Shown here: positions 24,288-33,913 of the stretch, piece after piece
Position numbering within the stretch: the stretch's first letter is position 1
Layout: the number at the start of each line of letters is the position of its first letter
Assembly: GCA_016705325.1 (NCBI GenBank)
Contig: JADIYJ010000006.1
Span: 248,001-312,000 of the forward strand
Length of the DNA: 64,000 nucleotides
Origin: Pseudomonadota bacterium
GTDB taxonomy: Bacteria; Pseudomonadota; Gammaproteobacteria; Steroidobacterales; Steroidobacteraceae
Reading direction: 5' to 3'
Position numbers and translations under genes: made by a program
Notes under the pieces: model-generated
Seen by the model: the letters and a program-made list of their open reading frames with translations, nothing else
What the model was told of the DNA's origin: nothing
Database searches by the model: none

Positions 24288-27041
24288 GTGGATGTCGACC
24301 ACGAGCCGGACCGTCCGCTGCGGGACGACATCCGCCTGCTCGGCCGCTTGCTCGGCGACACGGTTCGCGACCAGGAAGGCAGCCCCTCGTTCGACGTGGT
24401 GGAACGCGTGCGACAGAGCGCCATGGCGTTCCACCGCGACGAAGACGCCGGGGCCCGGCGCGAGCTCGAACGCATCCTCGACGGGCTGAGTCGCGAGCAG
24501 ACGATGATCGTGGCGCGCGCGTTCAGCTATTTCTCGCACCTGGCCAACCTCGCGGAAGACCTGCACAACAGTCGCCGCAAGCGCCAGTCCGACATCGCTG
24601 GCGACCCACCGGCGGACGGCAGCCTGGCGCGGGCGCTCGATCGTGTCGCGGCAGCCGGGGTCTCGCTGGATTCACTGGCCGGATTCTTCCGCGATGGCGA
24701 GGTCGTGCCGGTACTGACGGCGCACCCCACGGAAGTCCAGCGCAAGAGCGTGCGCGACCTGGAGATGCAGATCGAGCAGTTGCTGCAGGCACGCGAACGC
24801 ACCCGCCTGACGCCGCAGGAACAGGCGGCCAACGACGAATCGATCCGCAGCGCGGTGCTCGCGCTGTGGCAGACCCGCATGCTGCGACTCGAGAAGCTCG
24901 ACGTGCTCGACGAAGTGGCCAACGGGCTGTCGTTCTTCGAGCAGACGTTCCTGCCTGAGGTGCCTTTGCTGTATGGCGCGCTGGAGGACGAACTGCACCG
25001 TCGTTACCCGGACGCCACACTGTCCGAACTGCCCTCGTTCCTGCGGATCGGGTCGTGGATCGGCGGCGACCGGGACGGCAATCCATTCGTGACGGCGGAC
25101 GTGCTGGAGCGTGCGCTGCGCATGCAGTCGTCGCGCGTGTTCGAGTATTACCTCGAGCAGCTGCACGTACTGGGCGCCGAACTCTCGATGACGACCCTCG
25201 TCACGGGCGTCTCGGAGGAACTGAACGCGCTGGCCGACCGCTCGCCGGACAAGAGCCCGCATCGTCGTGACGAGCCGTATCGACGTGCGCTCACAGGACT
25301 CTACGCCCGGGTCGCCGCCACGGCGCGCGACCTCGACATGCACGAACCCTTGCGACACGCGATCGGCGCGGCCCCGCCTTATGCGCAGGTGGCCGAGTTC
25401 GCGGCCGACCTCGAGATCATCCGTCGCTCGCTCGAGGCGCACGACTCCGCGCTGCTCGCCCGCGGACGCCTGCGCCGCCTGCGACGGGCCGTCGACGTGT
25501 TCGGCTTTCACCTGGCCGCGGTGGACCTGCGCCAGAACTCGGACGTGCACCAGCGCGTCGTCAGCGAGCTGTTCGGCGCGGCGCGACCGGACGTCGACTA
25601 TTCGTCGCTGGATGAAGCCGAACGCGTGCGAGTGCTGGCGGCGGAGCTGGTGACCCCGCGACTGCTCAGCTCGCCATACGTCGACTACTCCGCCGAGACA
25701 TGCAGCGAACTCGCGATCCTGCAGACCGCGGCGCAGATGCACCAGCGCTACGGCGCGGCGTGCATCCCCAATTACGTGATCTCGAAGTGCGACGGCGCGT
25801 CCGACGTGCTCGAAGTCGTGCTGCTGCTGCGCGAGGCCGGCCTCTACCGTCCGACGGACGCTCACCTCAGCTGCAACGTGATCCCCTTGTTCGAGACGAT
25901 CGCGGACCTGCGCAACGCGGCCGGCGCCATGGATGCGCTGCTGTCGATCCCGGTGTACGCGCGCATGCTGGCCTCGCGCGGCAAGGCGCAGGAAGTGATG
26001 CTCGGATATTCCGACAGCAACAAGGACGGCGGCTACCTGACCTCGCGCTGGGAGTTGTTCAAGGCGCAGGTCGCACTGGTCGCGACGTTCCGCCAGCACG
26101 GCATCCGCATGCGGCTGTTCCATGGACGCGGCGGATCGGTCGGCCGCGGTGGCGGCCCGACGTACGAGGCGATCCTGGCGCAGCCCGGCGGCACCGTGCA
26201 GGGACAGATCCGAGTCACCGAACAGGGCGAAGTCATCGGCGCCAAGTACTCGAATGCCGAGGTCGGGCGTCGCAACCTGGAAGTGCTCGCCGCCGCGACG
26301 CTCGAGGCCACGCTGCTGGGAGGCGCGGGCCGGGCGCCGCAGTCCCGGTACCTGGAGGCCTTGGAAAAGCTGTCGGCCCGCGCGTACGAGGCCTATCGGC
26401 AACTGGTCTACGAGACGCCAGGCTTCGAGAATTACTTCTGGGAATCGACCGTCATCAGCGAAATCGCCGAGCTCAACATCGGCAGCCGCCCGGCCTCACG
26501 CAACCAGACACGTTCGATCGAGACGCTGCGGGCGATTCCCTGGGTGTTCTCGTGGGCGCAGTGCCGTTTGATGCTGCCCGGCTGGTACGGGTTCGGGTCG
26601 GCCGCCGATGCGTGGCTGCAGGAGCACGGCGACGATGGCCTCGGACTGTTGCAGGAGATGCACCGCGAGTGGCCGTTCTTCGCGTCGGTGATGTCGAACA
26701 TGGAGATGGTGCTGTCGAAGGCGGATATCGCCATCGCCTCGCGCTATGCCGACCTCGTCACCGATCCCGGCTTGCGCACGACGATCTTCGGCCGTATCCG
26801 GAAGGAGCTCGAGTCGACCCGTTCCGCCCTGCTGCGCATCATGGGGACCGGCGAGCTGCTCGCCGGCAATCCGCAGCTGGCCCGCTCGATCAAGTACCGG
26901 TTTCCGTACCTCGATCCGCTCAACCACATCCAGGTCGAGCTGCTGCGACGTTATCGCGCCGGCGACAAGGACGAGCGCAGCCGTCGCGGCATCCACCTGA
27001 CCATCAACGGCATCGCGGCGGGCCTGCGCAACAGCGGTTGA
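24288..27041 (+). CDS. ppc: phosphoenolpyruvate carboxylase
   Basis: 917 residues, full family length. Catalyses PEP + bicarbonate to oxaloacetate, the anaplerotic feed of the TCA cycle. Catalytic His in VLTAHPTEVQRKS near residue 146, GDRDGNPFVT, the second signature VMLGYSDSNKDGGYLTS and the PEP-phosphate loop FHGRGGSVGRGGGP near residue 611. It ends with the conserved RNSG C-terminus seen in PEPC. GTG start; tightly follows the hypothetical membrane-anchored protein. Confidence 0.96.
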   Translation: MDVDHEPDRPLRDDIRLLGRLLGDTVRDQEGSPSFDVVERVRQSAMAFHRDEDAGARRELERILDGLSREQTMIVARAFSYFSHLANLAEDLHNSRRKRQSDIAGDPPADGSLARALDRVAAAGVSLDSLAGFFRDGEVVPVLTAHPTEVQRKSVRDLEMQIEQLLQARERTRLTPQEQAANDESIRSAVLALWQTRMLRLEKLDVLDEVANGLSFFEQTFLPEVPLLYGALEDELHRRYPDATLSELPSFLRIGSWIGGDRDGNPFVTADVLERALRMQSSRVFEYYLEQLHVLGAELSMTTLVTGVSEELNALADRSPDKSPHRRDEPYRRALTGLYARVAATARDLDMHEPLRHAIGAAPPYAQVAEFAADLEIIRRSLEAHDSALLARGRLRRLRRAVDVFGFHLAAVDLRQNSDVHQRVVSELFGAARPDVDYSSLDEAERVRVLAAELVTPRLLSSPYVDYSAETCSELAILQTAAQMHQRYGAACIPNYVISKCDGASDVLEVVLLLREAGLYRPTDAHLSCNVIPLFETIADLRNAAGAMDALLSIPVYARMLASRGKAQEVMLGYSDSNKDGGYLTSRWELFKAQVALVATFRQHGIRMRLFHGRGGSVGRGGGPTYEAILAQPGGTVQGQIRVTEQGEVIGAKYSNAEVGRRNLEVLAAATLEATLLGGAGRAPQSRYLEALEKLSARAYEAYRQLVYETPGFENYFWESTVISEIAELNIGSRPASRNQTRSIETLRAIPWVFSWAQCRLMLPGWYGFGSAADAWLQEHGDDGLGLLQEMHREWPFFASVMSNMEMVLSKADIAIASRYADLVTDPGLRTTIFGRIRKELESTRSALLRIMGTGELLAGNPQLARSIKYRFPYLDPLNHIQVELLRRYRAGDKDERSRRGIHLTINGIAAGLRNSG

Positions 27042-27116
27042 CCCTGCGCGACTGGACCTGGAATCGGACGTGGCCCTAGTATCGGCCGCAGAACAATCAG
27101 CCGGGGGGGAATCACC

Positions 27117-27551
27117 ATGAACGAGCTGAACACCAGGACCCCGCGCCACCTCTGGATCGTGGGCGTGCTGTCGGTGCTGTGGAATGCCGTGGGCGCATTC
27201 GACTATTCCGCCTCGCAGTTGCGCGTCGAGTCCTACATGAGCCAGTTCACGCCGGAACAGCTCGCCTACTTCCATGGATTTCCGGCGTGGGCCATTGCCG
27301 CGTGGGCGATCGCGGTGTGGGGTGCGCTGCTCGGCTCGTTGAGCCTGCTGCTGCGCAAAGCCTGGGCCGTCTGGCTGTTCGGCGTGTCCATCGTGGCGAT
27401 GGTGCTCACCGGGATCTACAGCTACCTGCTCACGGATGGCCTGGCGCTGACGGGAACCGGCGGCGCGATCTTCACCGCAGTCATCTGGGTCATCGCCTTC
27501 AGCCTGTATTTCTATGCGCGCGCCATGACGCGGCGCGGGGTGCTGCGCTAG
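27117..27551 (+). CDS. four-helix membrane protein of unknown function
   Basis: 144 residues with four predicted membrane helices (HLWIVGVLSVLWNAVGAFDY, AWAIAAWAIAVWGALLGSL, AVWLFGVSIVAMVLTGIYSY, GAIFTAVIWVIAFSLYFYA). The LWNAVGAFDY segment and the YxxxFTPEQLAYFxGFPAW loop recur in a conserved but uncharacterised inner-membrane family. Preceded by a strong GGGGGGAAT-type ribosome site. Convergent, overlapping the DUF1302 stop by 4 nt. Confidence 0.7.
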   Translation: MNELNTRTPRHLWIVGVLSVLWNAVGAFDYSASQLRVESYMSQFTPEQLAYFHGFPAWAIAAWAIAVWGALLGSLSLLLRKAWAVWLFGVSIVAMVLTGIYSYLLTDGLALTGTGGAIFTAVIWVIAFSLYFYARAMTRRGVLR

Positions 27552-29350
27552 AACTGAAAACTGACGTAGGCCTGCGCGATGCTGCGATCGCGCGCGTTGT
27601 TGTACGTGCCACCCCAGGTCGGCTGCCATGCCAGCGCCGCGGACCAGCGACTCGCGAACAGGGCCTGCAGCGACACCACGGCGAGCATGCGGCCTTCGAG
27701 GATCATGCCGTCTCCTGACCAACCCCAGACGTCCTGACCGAGCACGAGCGAAGGGACCAGGTCGACGTCGCCGATCGCCTTCGGGTACTTCAGGCCCGCG
27801 CGCAGCCGGTAGCCGAAGGCTTCCTGCGACACGTAGCCATCGCTGGTGCATGCGACCGGCGCTGCGGGTGGCGGGCACACACCCCCGACCGGGCCCTGCC
27901 CGAACACCTCGGCGCGCCCGAACCGCGTCACCGACGAATCCGGCAGGTCCGGCACCCGCTTGTAGATGAGTTCGGCGCCGTAACTCATGCCGGCGGAACC
28001 GAGCACGGCGGGCAGGCCGCCGGTCGCGCCGACTTGCAGCTGCAGAGCCTCGTGCCGTTCCCAGGCGCGCAGCACGCCGCCCGGCGCAACGGCGTCGGCC
28101 TTCGCTCGCAACGGCGTCGGCGCCGTCCGGGAAACGGCCGCACTGATCACGTCGAACGAGTTGTACTGCAGCGGCTGGTTGGGGCGATACGTGAGTTCAC
28201 CGAGCACGACGCCGCCACGCCATTTCGATTCGAACGTCGCACCGAACATCCGGATGTCCCCGGGGTACTCGATGAAGTACGTTGGATTGCGGTTGCCAGG
28301 ATCGCCCGGCAGAAACAGCGGGCCTGCGACACGCCCCGACTTCGTCCCGCTGTAGAACGGCGCGCGCGAGTGGAACTGCGTCGCATACAGGCCGAACTCC
28401 GTCGCCCACGAATCGACCGTGTGTTTGAGCGCGATGCCGCCCTGCCCCGAGTCCGACGGATCCTGCGTCGCGGTGCGCCTGACGTAGATGCCGGTCGCGA
28501 TGGCCGCGCGGTCGGAGAGATTGCCGAACATCGCCTTGTCGCAGCCCTCGGCCATGAAGTCGAGCGACGAGTAGAACGTGCCGCACCCGTTCAACGCGGT
28601 GGGTTCGAACCGCAACTGGTAGAACGCCTCGACGCTCGTGGCCCGCGACAACCCGATGCGCCCGAACACGGCCGGGAACGTGATGCGTGCTTCGTGCTCG
28701 CGATCAACGCCGGGCCGCAACGAGGCAGGCACGTCGAGCGGATTGAGATCACGCAGCCCGCCGAGGGCCGTCAGGCGCTTGCCCCAGTCGAGCGACTGCC
28801 AGCCCAGCTTCCAGTCGACGGCCAGGTCATCGAACTGGTGATGGCCATGGCCGTAAAGATTGTCCAGCGCGACGCCGCTGAATTTCGAGCGAGCCAGGGC
28901 GCCGTCATCGCTCAGCGGCTGATCCGCCGCAAAATCGTTCGGCACGTGGCCCCACGGACGGCTCACTTCCGCATTGGCGTAGTCGTACCAGGCCTGACCG
29001 CTCGCCTCGATCCCGTAGTTGCGCCACGTGTAAGACAGCGACAGGTAGCCCTTGAGCACAGACGCGACCTGGTCGCCGCGATCGAAGTTGAGGTTGCCGT
29101 CGTCGCCGTTGCGGCCAGCACTCGGCGTCACCGCATTGCCCGGGATCCCGACCAGCGCACTGTTGGCGTCGGCCAGCAGCTTCGGATCCTGCTCGTCGAT
29201 GCGGACCGCGGTGCCGAGGTAAGTCGAACCCGTGATGCTGAGTTTGCCCGCACCGAACTCGTGTTCCGCGCCGTGCGCGGCCGGGACCAGCAGGGCAGTC
29301 GCAAGCACGACCCACATCGGCCGGCCTTGCGCACTGATCCAGACCACCAT
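27548..29350 (-). CDS. DUF1302 outer-membrane beta-barrel protein
   Basis: 600 residues: signal peptide (PMWVVLATALLVPAAHGAE), then a DUF1302 pattern (GSTYLGTAVRIDEQDPKLL, GIEASGQAWYDYAN, ALDNLYGHGHHQFDDLAVDW, DWGKRLTALGGLRDLNPLDV). It ends in an aromatic C-terminal strand (SIAQAYVSFQF), the Bam-recognition signature of outer-membrane barrels. DUF1302 proteins accompany hydrophobic-compound utilisation and are usually paired with DUF1329, which is not present here. Same strand as the upstream WS/DGAT gene but 161 nt apart, with its own likely promoter. Confidence 0.88.
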   Translation of the reverse strand: MVVWISAQGRPMWVVLATALLVPAAHGAEHEFGAGKLSITGSTYLGTAVRIDEQDPKLLADANSALVGIPGNAVTPSAGRNGDDGNLNFDRGDQVASVLKGYLSLSYTWRNYGIEASGQAWYDYANAEVSRPWGHVPNDFAADQPLSDDGALARSKFSGVALDNLYGHGHHQFDDLAVDWKLGWQSLDWGKRLTALGGLRDLNPLDVPASLRPGVDREHEARITFPAVFGRIGLSRATSVEAFYQLRFEPTALNGCGTFYSSLDFMAEGCDKAMFGNLSDRAAIATGIYVRRTATQDPSDSGQGGIALKHTVDSWATEFGLYATQFHSRAPFYSGTKSGRVAGPLFLPGDPGNRNPTYFIEYPGDIRMFGATFESKWRGGVVLGELTYRPNQPLQYNSFDVISAAVSRTAPTPLRAKADAVAPGGVLRAWERHEALQLQVGATGGLPAVLGSAGMSYGAELIYKRVPDLPDSSVTRFGRAEVFGQGPVGGVCPPPAAPVACTSDGYVSQEAFGYRLRAGLKYPKAIGDVDLVPSLVLGQDVWGWSGDGMILEGRMLAVVSLQALFASRWSAALAWQPTWGGTYNNARDRSIAQAYVSFQF

Positions 29351-29447
29351 CGTGCCCCCGAGGCGTTTGCCGCATCGGGTGATGGTGCCGCTCGGAAAGC
29401 CGACGCCGCATCGTGGCTAACCAGCACCTGCGGCGCCCGACCAGCTC

Positions 29448-29459
29448 ATGTGATCACAT
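29448..29459. promoter_or_regulatory. 12-bp perfect palindrome upstream of DUF1302 gene
   Basis: ATGTGATCACAT lies about 100 nt upstream of the DUF1302 start, in an AT-richer segment. It is a candidate operator. It is not a CRP site, because the TGTGA and TCACA half-sites lack the 6-bp spacer. Confidence 0.3.
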
Positions 29460-29511
29460 TAATAAGTTCACGTAAACCAATGAATAATAATGCTTTATAG
29501 CCGCAGAAGGT

Positions 29512-30918
29512 CTACCGCTTTTGTGCCAGTCCCGGCCGTGTCCGGGGAGTCTGCCGCTGCAGCGTCGCAAACGCCTCGCGGGTGTACCTCGCCAGGCGGC
29601 CGGCATGCGGCAGCGCCGAGGCATTCGCGGTGAAGCCGATCGTGACCTGCCCGGCATAGGACATGAACGTGATGTTGAGACCCATGCCCGCGATGAGCGT
29701 GGACACCGGGCAGAGCGCTTCGAGCCGGGCGCCGGCCAGGTACAGCGGTTCACCCGGGCCATGCACGTTCGAGATCAGGACGTTGGCCGGAACGAAAAAG
29801 TCCGCGGACCCGCGCGAGACGAGCGCAAGCGTTTCGCCCAGCGCAAAAGTCAGCACCGCGTAAGCGTAGGCCACGTCCTTCGGCAGTGCGCGAATGCGTT
29901 CCTTCGCCGCGCGGGTGTTCGCGATCACCTCCCGCATGCGCCGGCCGATCGCTGCCGACGGTGTCCCGAGCGGTGCCCAGAAGACGGAAACCTGCGTCGT
30001 CAATTGCTTGTGCTTCCGGTCCTGCAACGAGACGGGGCAGATGGCGACCAGCGCGCGATCCGCCGGCCGGCCAATGCTGCGCAGGTAGCGGTTCATGGCC
30101 GCGTCGAGCACGCACAGTGCGACATCGTTCAGCGTCGTGCCCCAGGCGCGTGCGACCGCCGTCATGACCCGCAGCGGCAGGACCGTGTGCGCGATGGCCC
30201 GCGCGTTGCGGATCGGTTCGTTCATCGGCGTGAGTGGCGCGGTAAACGGACGATTCGTCCGGCTCGAGAACCCGCGCAGTCCCGCCAGGCATTCCTCGAG
30301 CACGCGCTCCGATCCCCAGCCGATTGACAGTGCGGTGCGCGCTGTCTGCGTCACGTCGCGCTCGAGACGCGGCAGCAGGCCCTTGGGCGGAACACGGGTT
30401 GCCACCGGCAGACTCGTCGCGATGACGGCGCGGATGCGCCGATCCCGCGGTGACCGGGACAGCGAACGCCGCACCAGGGCGATACCCGACTCGCCGTCCA
30501 CCAGCGAGTGATGGATCTTGATGAAGACGGCGAACCGGTACCGTTCCAGGCCTTCGATCACGTACACCCGCCAGCCCGGATGCCTGCGATCGAGCATCGG
30601 CGCATGCAGTTCGGCGACGAGTTCGTCCAGCTGCGCATCGGACCCCGGCGCCGGCAGCGTCCGGCGCTGGAAGTGGTAGTCGGCGTCGAGTCGGTCGACC
30701 TCTTGCCACTCGGGCAGCCCGACCCTGCGCAGGATGGGAATGCGATTGAAGGGCGGCACCGGCGTGGCCCGCCGGTACGCGTTCACGATCCTGTCCACGA
30801 TGTTGGCGCCGCCGCGGAGCGGCCGCTGGAAGATCAGCAAGGCACCGACGTGCCTCGGGTTGTCCTGGCTCTCCGTCAGGAAGAACATCAGGTCGAGCAT
30901 CGGTATCGGGATACTCAC
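29512..30918 (-). CDS. WS/DGAT wax ester synthase/diacylglycerol O-acyltransferase family protein
   Basis: 468 residues. Canonical catalytic motif HHSLVDG (His about 136-137, Asp about 141), with the C-terminal WS/DGAT motif FFVPANVLISNVHGPGEPLY. GTG start at 30918 chosen because GGGAGGGAAG lies just upstream and MLDLMFFLTESQDNPRHVG is the family's usual N-terminus. Divergent from the third WS/DGAT gene over a 114-nt shared control region. Confidence 0.92.
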   Translation of the reverse strand: MSIPIPMLDLMFFLTESQDNPRHVGALLIFQRPLRGGANIVDRIVNAYRRATPVPPFNRIPILRRVGLPEWQEVDRLDADYHFQRRTLPAPGSDAQLDELVAELHAPMLDRRHPGWRVYVIEGLERYRFAVFIKIHHSLVDGESGIALVRRSLSRSPRDRRIRAVIATSLPVATRVPPKGLLPRLERDVTQTARTALSIGWGSERVLEECLAGLRGFSSRTNRPFTAPLTPMNEPIRNARAIAHTVLPLRVMTAVARAWGTTLNDVALCVLDAAMNRYLRSIGRPADRALVAICPVSLQDRKHKQLTTQVSVFWAPLGTPSAAIGRRMREVIANTRAAKERIRALPKDVAYAYAVLTFALGETLALVSRGSADFFVPANVLISNVHGPGEPLYLAGARLEALCPVSTLIAGMGLNITFMSYAGQVTIGFTANASALPHAGRLARYTREAFATLQRQTPRTRPGLAQKR

Positions 30919-31032
30919 GGCTTCCCTCCCCTTTCGCTGCAGTCTGCACCCGCGGCCAGGAGGTGGGGATACGCAACAATGGCAGACAAGCGCGCGTATC
31001 CTGATCACCCTCAGCAGGAGACATCGCAGCCC

Positions 31033-32460
31033 ATGAAGACGTTGAGCGGCCTGGACGGCCTGTTCCTGCACCTGGAGACGCCGGCAACGCCGATGCACGT
31101 CGGGTCGCTGAGCCTGCTGGAACTCCCGGCGAATCATCGCGGCGACTTCTGCAGATCCGTGCAGCGTCACTACGCTCGCCGGCTGCCCCTGGTGCCGGTG
31201 CTCAGCCGCCGGCTTGCCGCGATGCCGCTGCAACTGGCGAACCCCGTCTGGGTGCAGGCCGACGACGTCGACCTGAAGTATCACGTCCAGCGCGTGGTGC
31301 TGCCGCATCCCGGCACGCAGGCACAACTCGAGGAATGCGTCGGTCGCCTGCATTCCCTCCTGCTCGACCGGACCCGTCCGCTGTGGATGGTGTACATCAT
31401 CGAGGGATTGCAGTCGGGCCAGGCCGCCTACTACACGAAGATCCACCACGCGTTGCTCGATGGGCAGGCGGCGGTCATGCTCTCCCGCGCCTTGTTCGAG
31501 GTGACGCCCCGCAGTCAGCGGGTTCCCACTGCTGTTGCCGGCCAGGCGAGCCACGGCGAGCACCCGGGCCTGGGCACGCTGGCCACGGCAGCGGTGAAAC
31601 ACGACGCCGCGCAATACCTGAAGTTCGTGCGCACGCTGCCCGCCATCGTCAGGACCCTCACCGGCCTGCGCCGTGGCGTAGACACTGAATCATCGGCGCA
31701 ACCCACCGCGACGTCAGTGTTCGCGCCGAGGACCCCGCTCAACGTCGCCATTACCGGCGACCGCGGCTTCGCCGGCGTCTCGATACCGCTCGACCAGATC
31801 AAGGCGGTGGCCGCGGCGCACGACGCGAAGATCAACGACGTCGTCATGGCCATCTGCAGTGGCGCGCTGCGCCGCTACCTGCTGGACCACGGCGGCCTGC
31901 CGGGCGAGCCGCTGCTGGCAGCGGTGCCGATCTCGTTGCGCGAGCCCGGCAACACGGAATACACCACGCAGGCGACCATGGCCCGGGTCAGCCTTGCCAC
32001 GAACATCGCCAACCCGGTGCGGCGGCTGCGCGCCATCCGCGACGCATCGGCCGCCGCGAAGTCAGCCACGGGCCGCGCCAAGGCCATCCTGCCCACCGAC
32101 TTTCCGTCGTTCGGCCTGCCCTGGATCCTGCATTGGCTGGCGTCGATCTATGAGCGCGCCATGCTCGGGAACCTGGTCCCCCCGCTGGCCAACGTCGTGA
32201 TTTCCAACGTGGCCGGTCCGCAGGCGCCGCTGTATTTCGCGGGCGCCCGCATTGCCGGCTACTGGCCGCTGTCGATCGTGCATCACGGCCTGGGCGTCAA
32301 CGTCACCGTGGAGAGCTACGCCGGCGCGATGGGATTCGGCATCACCACCGCGCACAGCGCCGTGTCCGACCCACGCCGGATCGCCGAGTATCTGCTCGCC
32401 GCGCATGCGAACTCGTGCCGCGCCGCGCCGCACACGGCCGGCGAAACGCCAGGGCGCTAG
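31033..32460 (+). CDS. WS/DGAT wax ester synthase/diacylglycerol O-acyltransferase family protein
   Basis: 475 residues beginning with the family hallmark LSGLDGLFLHLETPATPMHV. Catalytic HHALLDG (His about 138-139, Asp about 143), PLW motif before it and NVVISNVAGPQAPLYFAGA in the C-terminal domain. AGCAGGAGA ribosome site upstream of ATG 31033. Divergently paired with the previous WS/DGAT gene, suggesting coordinated expression of two isoenzymes for storage-lipid synthesis. Confidence 0.93.
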   Translation: MKTLSGLDGLFLHLETPATPMHVGSLSLLELPANHRGDFCRSVQRHYARRLPLVPVLSRRLAAMPLQLANPVWVQADDVDLKYHVQRVVLPHPGTQAQLEECVGRLHSLLLDRTRPLWMVYIIEGLQSGQAAYYTKIHHALLDGQAAVMLSRALFEVTPRSQRVPTAVAGQASHGEHPGLGTLATAAVKHDAAQYLKFVRTLPAIVRTLTGLRRGVDTESSAQPTATSVFAPRTPLNVAITGDRGFAGVSIPLDQIKAVAAAHDAKINDVVMAICSGALRRYLLDHGGLPGEPLLAAVPISLREPGNTEYTTQATMARVSLATNIANPVRRLRAIRDASAAAKSATGRAKAILPTDFPSFGLPWILHWLASIYERAMLGNLVPPLANVVISNVAGPQAPLYFAGARIAGYWPLSIVHHGLGVNVTVESYAGAMGFGITTAHSAVSDPRRIAEYLLAAHANSCRAAPHTAGETPGR

Positions 32461-32477
32461 CCAGATCCGCCAGCCGC

Positions 32478-33320
32478 TCAGCGCAGCGCGTCGAGTCCGA
32501 ACAGCTGCGAGAGCCTGGCGTCGAACATCGCCGCCGGCAGCAGCCGCTTCAGCAGCGGCAGCCGCACGCTGTTGGTGCCGCCACGGATGACGCGCGGCGG
32601 CGAGCTGCGCAACAACGCGTCGACGACGGGCACGACAAAGACGTCTGCCGCCATCGCACCCTGCTGCCCGGCCTGGGCGCGGGCACGAATCCCAGGTTCC
32701 ACGGGCCGGTAGAGCGAATTCTCCGGCAGGCGAACCGCCGCCTCCGCGTGCTCACCGAAGCTGGAGCGCACGCCACCCGGCTGGATCGAGACCACGTGAA
32801 TGCCGAAAGGCGCCAGTTCCATGCGCAGGGCGTCGGTGAGCGAGTGCACGGCCGCCTTGCTCGAGCAATAGGCAGCTGCAAACGGCGTCGTGAAAAGCCC
32901 GACGATGCTGCCGACATTGGCGACCACTGCGCTGCCGCTCTTCGCGACCGCTGCGCGCAGCAGGGGCACGGCCTGACCGGTCACCGCCATCGGGGCGATG
33001 ACATTGGTCTCGTACTGACGACGCAGGTCTTCGCGGGTCAGGTCGACCACGGCGCCGACCTGCGAGAAGCCGGCGTTGTTGACCAGCAGGTCGAGGTGTC
33101 CCGCCTCGCGCGCAACGGTGTCGAGCGCTGCCGCGATGGAGGCATCGTCGTTGACGTCCAGTGCCAGGCCACGCACGCCCTCAGCTTCCAGCGCGGCCAG
33201 TGCCTCGGCGCGCCGGGCGGTGGCGTAGACCCGATGACCCCGTTTGCCGAGTTCGCGTGCGAGCGCGGCGCCGATGCCGCTCGAGCAGCCGGTGATCAGG
33301 ATCGTTTTCTGCATCTGCAC
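32478..33320 (-). CDS. SDR-family oxidoreductase
   Basis: 280 residues; classical SDR with TGCSSGIG, basic ARR after strand 2 (NADP-type), NNAG, Ser in ANVGSIVG and the catalytic YCSSK, in which the motif's usual residue after Tyr is Cys. Longer C-terminal part resembles 11-beta-hydroxysteroid-dehydrogenase/retinol-like SDRs. Second ATG two codons downstream is an equally good start. It is 4 nt after the zinc-ribbon/PH gene, in one unit with the acyl-CoA synthetase. Confidence 0.85.
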   Translation of the reverse strand: MQMQKTILITGCSSGIGAALARELGKRGHRVYATARRAEALAALEAEGVRGLALDVNDDASIAAALDTVAREAGHLDLLVNNAGFSQVGAVVDLTREDLRRQYETNVIAPMAVTGQAVPLLRAAVAKSGSAVVANVGSIVGLFTTPFAAAYCSSKAAVHSLTDALRMELAPFGIHVVSIQPGGVRSSFGEHAEAAVRLPENSLYRPVEPGIRARAQAGQQGAMAADVFVVPVVDALLRSSPPRVIRGGTNSVRLPLLKRLLPAAMFDARLSQLFGLDALR

Positions 33321-33324
33321 TCCC

Positions 33325-33843
33325 CTACGCCTGGACGAAGGTCGTCAGGCGCCGCCGCGTGCGCTCACGCAATGAATACTCGCGCAGGGTATCCGCCAGC
33401 TGCTCCAGGCCGGGGATGCCATACAGGATGACGGTGGCCGAGCTGGTGTCCGACGAACGAAGATCGAGCAGGCAGTGCCCCACCAGGCGCATGCCGAGCG
33501 GCTTGTGCAGGTCGAAGTGGTCGATGCGGAACACCTCGATGCTGTCCTTGGTCTTCGAGAAGATCCCGCGCTCGACCCGCACGCGTTGCGAGGTGATCTC
33601 GTAGCGCGTCCCGATGGCCTTGAACCAGTAGTAAATCCAGGCCAGGCCCAGCGTGAGCACCACGACGACCCACTGCGACGCGCTGTAGATGACCGCAGGG
33701 TGACCTGAGAAGACCATCTTCTCGATTTCCGCTTCCTTCGCCGCGGCCAGGGCCGCCAGGTCGGTATTGCAGAAGCGGCACTTGATGGCGACCGCCTTGA
33801 TGGTCTCGCCGCAGATGGGACAGGCCTTGGTGTCGTCGCTCAT
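33325..33843 (-). CDS. zinc-ribbon and bacterial PH domain membrane protein
   Basis: 172 residues. N-terminal zinc ribbon with paired Cys (CPICGETIKAVAIKCRFC), a short helix, a hydrophobic hairpin (QWVVVVLTLGLAWIYYWFKA) and a YdbS-like bacterial PH domain (TRYEITSQRVRVERGIFSK, SSATVILYGIPGLEQLADTL). Function unknown; PH domains of this type bind membranes or lipids. Start set at 33843 because the ribbon begins there. Confidence 0.8.
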   Translation of the reverse strand: MSDDTKACPICGETIKAVAIKCRFCNTDLAALAAAKEAEIEKMVFSGHPAVIYSASQWVVVVLTLGLAWIYYWFKAIGTRYEITSQRVRVERGIFSKTKDSIEVFRIDHFDLHKPLGMRLVGHCLLDLRSSDTSSATVILYGIPGLEQLADTLREYSLRERTRRRLTTFVQA

Positions 33844-33913
33844 GCCGGACTTCCGTCGTTCCCCTGGAGGCGGCAATTATGCGCCTGCGCACCGGCCCGT
33901 CACCCCACCGGCC

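Noticed and set aside
29448..29459. CRP/Vfr binding site
   Set aside because: TGTGA and TCACA halves overlap with no 6-bp spacer, so the CRP geometry is absent; kept only as an unassigned palindrome.
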